From an uncultured Paracoccus sp. (lineage in GTDB: Bacteria > Pseudomonadota > Alphaproteobacteria > Rhodobacterales > Rhodobacteraceae): a stretch of 64,000 nucleotides of DNA. The notes under the pieces were generated by a model that saw only the letters and a program-made list of their open reading frames with translations, did no database searches and was not told the DNA's origin. Each line of letters begins with the position of its first letter. Position 1 is the first letter of the stretch. The stretch spans positions 110,780 to 174,779 of the forward strand of contig NZ_CALMYP010000068.1 in the NCBI RefSeq assembly GCF_937873615.1. The letters are read 5' to 3'. Below are positions 63,616 to 64,000 of the stretch, piece after piece. The translations under genes and the position numbers were made by a program.

Positions 63616-64000
63616 ATGACCCGCTGGACCCCTACCGATTACAATCCCGACGATTTCGCCAACCGGCGCCATATCGGGCCGTCGCCCTCGGAAATGGCCG
63701 AGATGCTGGCTGCGGTCGGCGTCGAAAGCCTGGACCAGCTGATCGAGCAGACGGTGCCCGGCTCGATCCGGCAAAGCCAAGGGCTGGACTGGGAACCCCT
63801 GTCCGAGGCCGCGCTGCTGGACCGGATGCGGGCGGTGGCGGCGAAGAACAAGGTGATGACCAGCCTGATCGGGCAGGGCTATTACGGCACGGTCACGCCG
63901 CCGGCGATCCAGCGCAATATTCTGGAAAACCCGGCCTGGTATACCGCCTATACCCCCTATCAGCCCGAGATCGCGCAGGGCCGGCTTGAGGCGCTGCTGA
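63616..64000 (+). CDS. gcvP: glycine dehydrogenase (decarboxylating) GcvP, 5' part
   Basis: The first 128 codons of the P protein are present before the window ends. They include [22 protein letters not shown] and [43 protein letters not shown], which are invariant N-terminal features of this PLP enzyme. It decarboxylates glycine and loads the H protein. The PLP lysine is outside the window. Confidence 0.97.
   Translation, partial: MTRWTPTDYNPDDFANRRHIGPSPSEMAEMLAAVGVESLDQLIEQTVPGSIRQSQGLDWEPLSEAALLDRMRAVAAKNKVMTSLIGQGYYGTVTPPAIQRNILENPAWYTAYTPYQPEIAQGRLEALL

Overview
The window is about 64 kb of high-GC chromosomal DNA from an alphaproteobacterium. It looks like a member of the Rhodobacteraceae, most likely Paracoccus or a close relative. 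This rests on protein character, on the gltD-x-x-gltB layout, on a tandem glycine riboswitch before gcvTHP, and on a GC-rich hairpin repeat of a kind I associate with this family. The genus is an inference. I see no rRNA, CRISPR array, insertion sequence, phage gene or integrase.

Layout. 1-14.7 kb is mostly housekeeping: the 5' part of a Mrp/Pha-type antiporter gene, ruvC-ruvA-ruvB followed by an unusual repeat-containing membrane protein and a thioesterase, a peroxiredoxin, an asd-yggT-recQ operon, a second thioesterase-like gene, an MFS-mepA-phytase-like operon, a LysR regulator and a queuosine-precursor transporter. 14.7-20.2 kb holds a structured leader with a very strong Shine-Dalgarno sequence, an 18-codon ORF rich in rare codons and a terminator. 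It is followed by a SpoIIE-type phosphatase with a degenerate receiver domain, and by a fused indolepyruvate:ferredoxin oxidoreductase divergent from an Lrp regulator. 20.3-24.8 kb is a compact TetR / TAXI-TRAP transporter / LigI-like hydrolase operon.

24.8-47.2 kb is a large surface or exopolysaccharide locus. Two operons diverge from an AT-rich, palindrome-bearing region at 39.86-40.14 kb. The leftward operon encodes a tyrosine autokinase/chain-length protein, a pectate-lyase-like secreted protein, an ExoF-like export protein, a sulfotransferase, a 4,6-dehydratase, glycosyltransferases and an RfbF-like nucleotidyltransferase. The rightward operon encodes a phosphoglycosyl transferase, a formyltransferase-like protein, a PIG-L deacetylase, a DegT aminotransferase and a LuxR-type response regulator. 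Outer genes supply a flippase, a UDP-glucuronate-type epimerase, an ATP-grasp/HAD pair, another glycosyltransferase and an O-antigen-ligase/polymerase-like protein. Together they suggest Wzx/Wzy-type synthesis started on an aminated deoxysugar, with possible formyl, acidic-sugar and sulfate modification. The locus ends beside tRNA-Leu(CAG).

47.5-64 kb returns to conserved genes: an NDUFA9-like protein, uppP, gltD and gltB with two genes of unknown role between them, rlmH, an AGCS symporter, rsfS, an MscS channel, and the glycine riboswitch with gcvT, gcvH and the start of gcvP. The points most worth a second look are the 14.7 kb leader, the polysaccharide cassettes with altered catalytic motifs, and the small-molecule operon at 20-25 kb.
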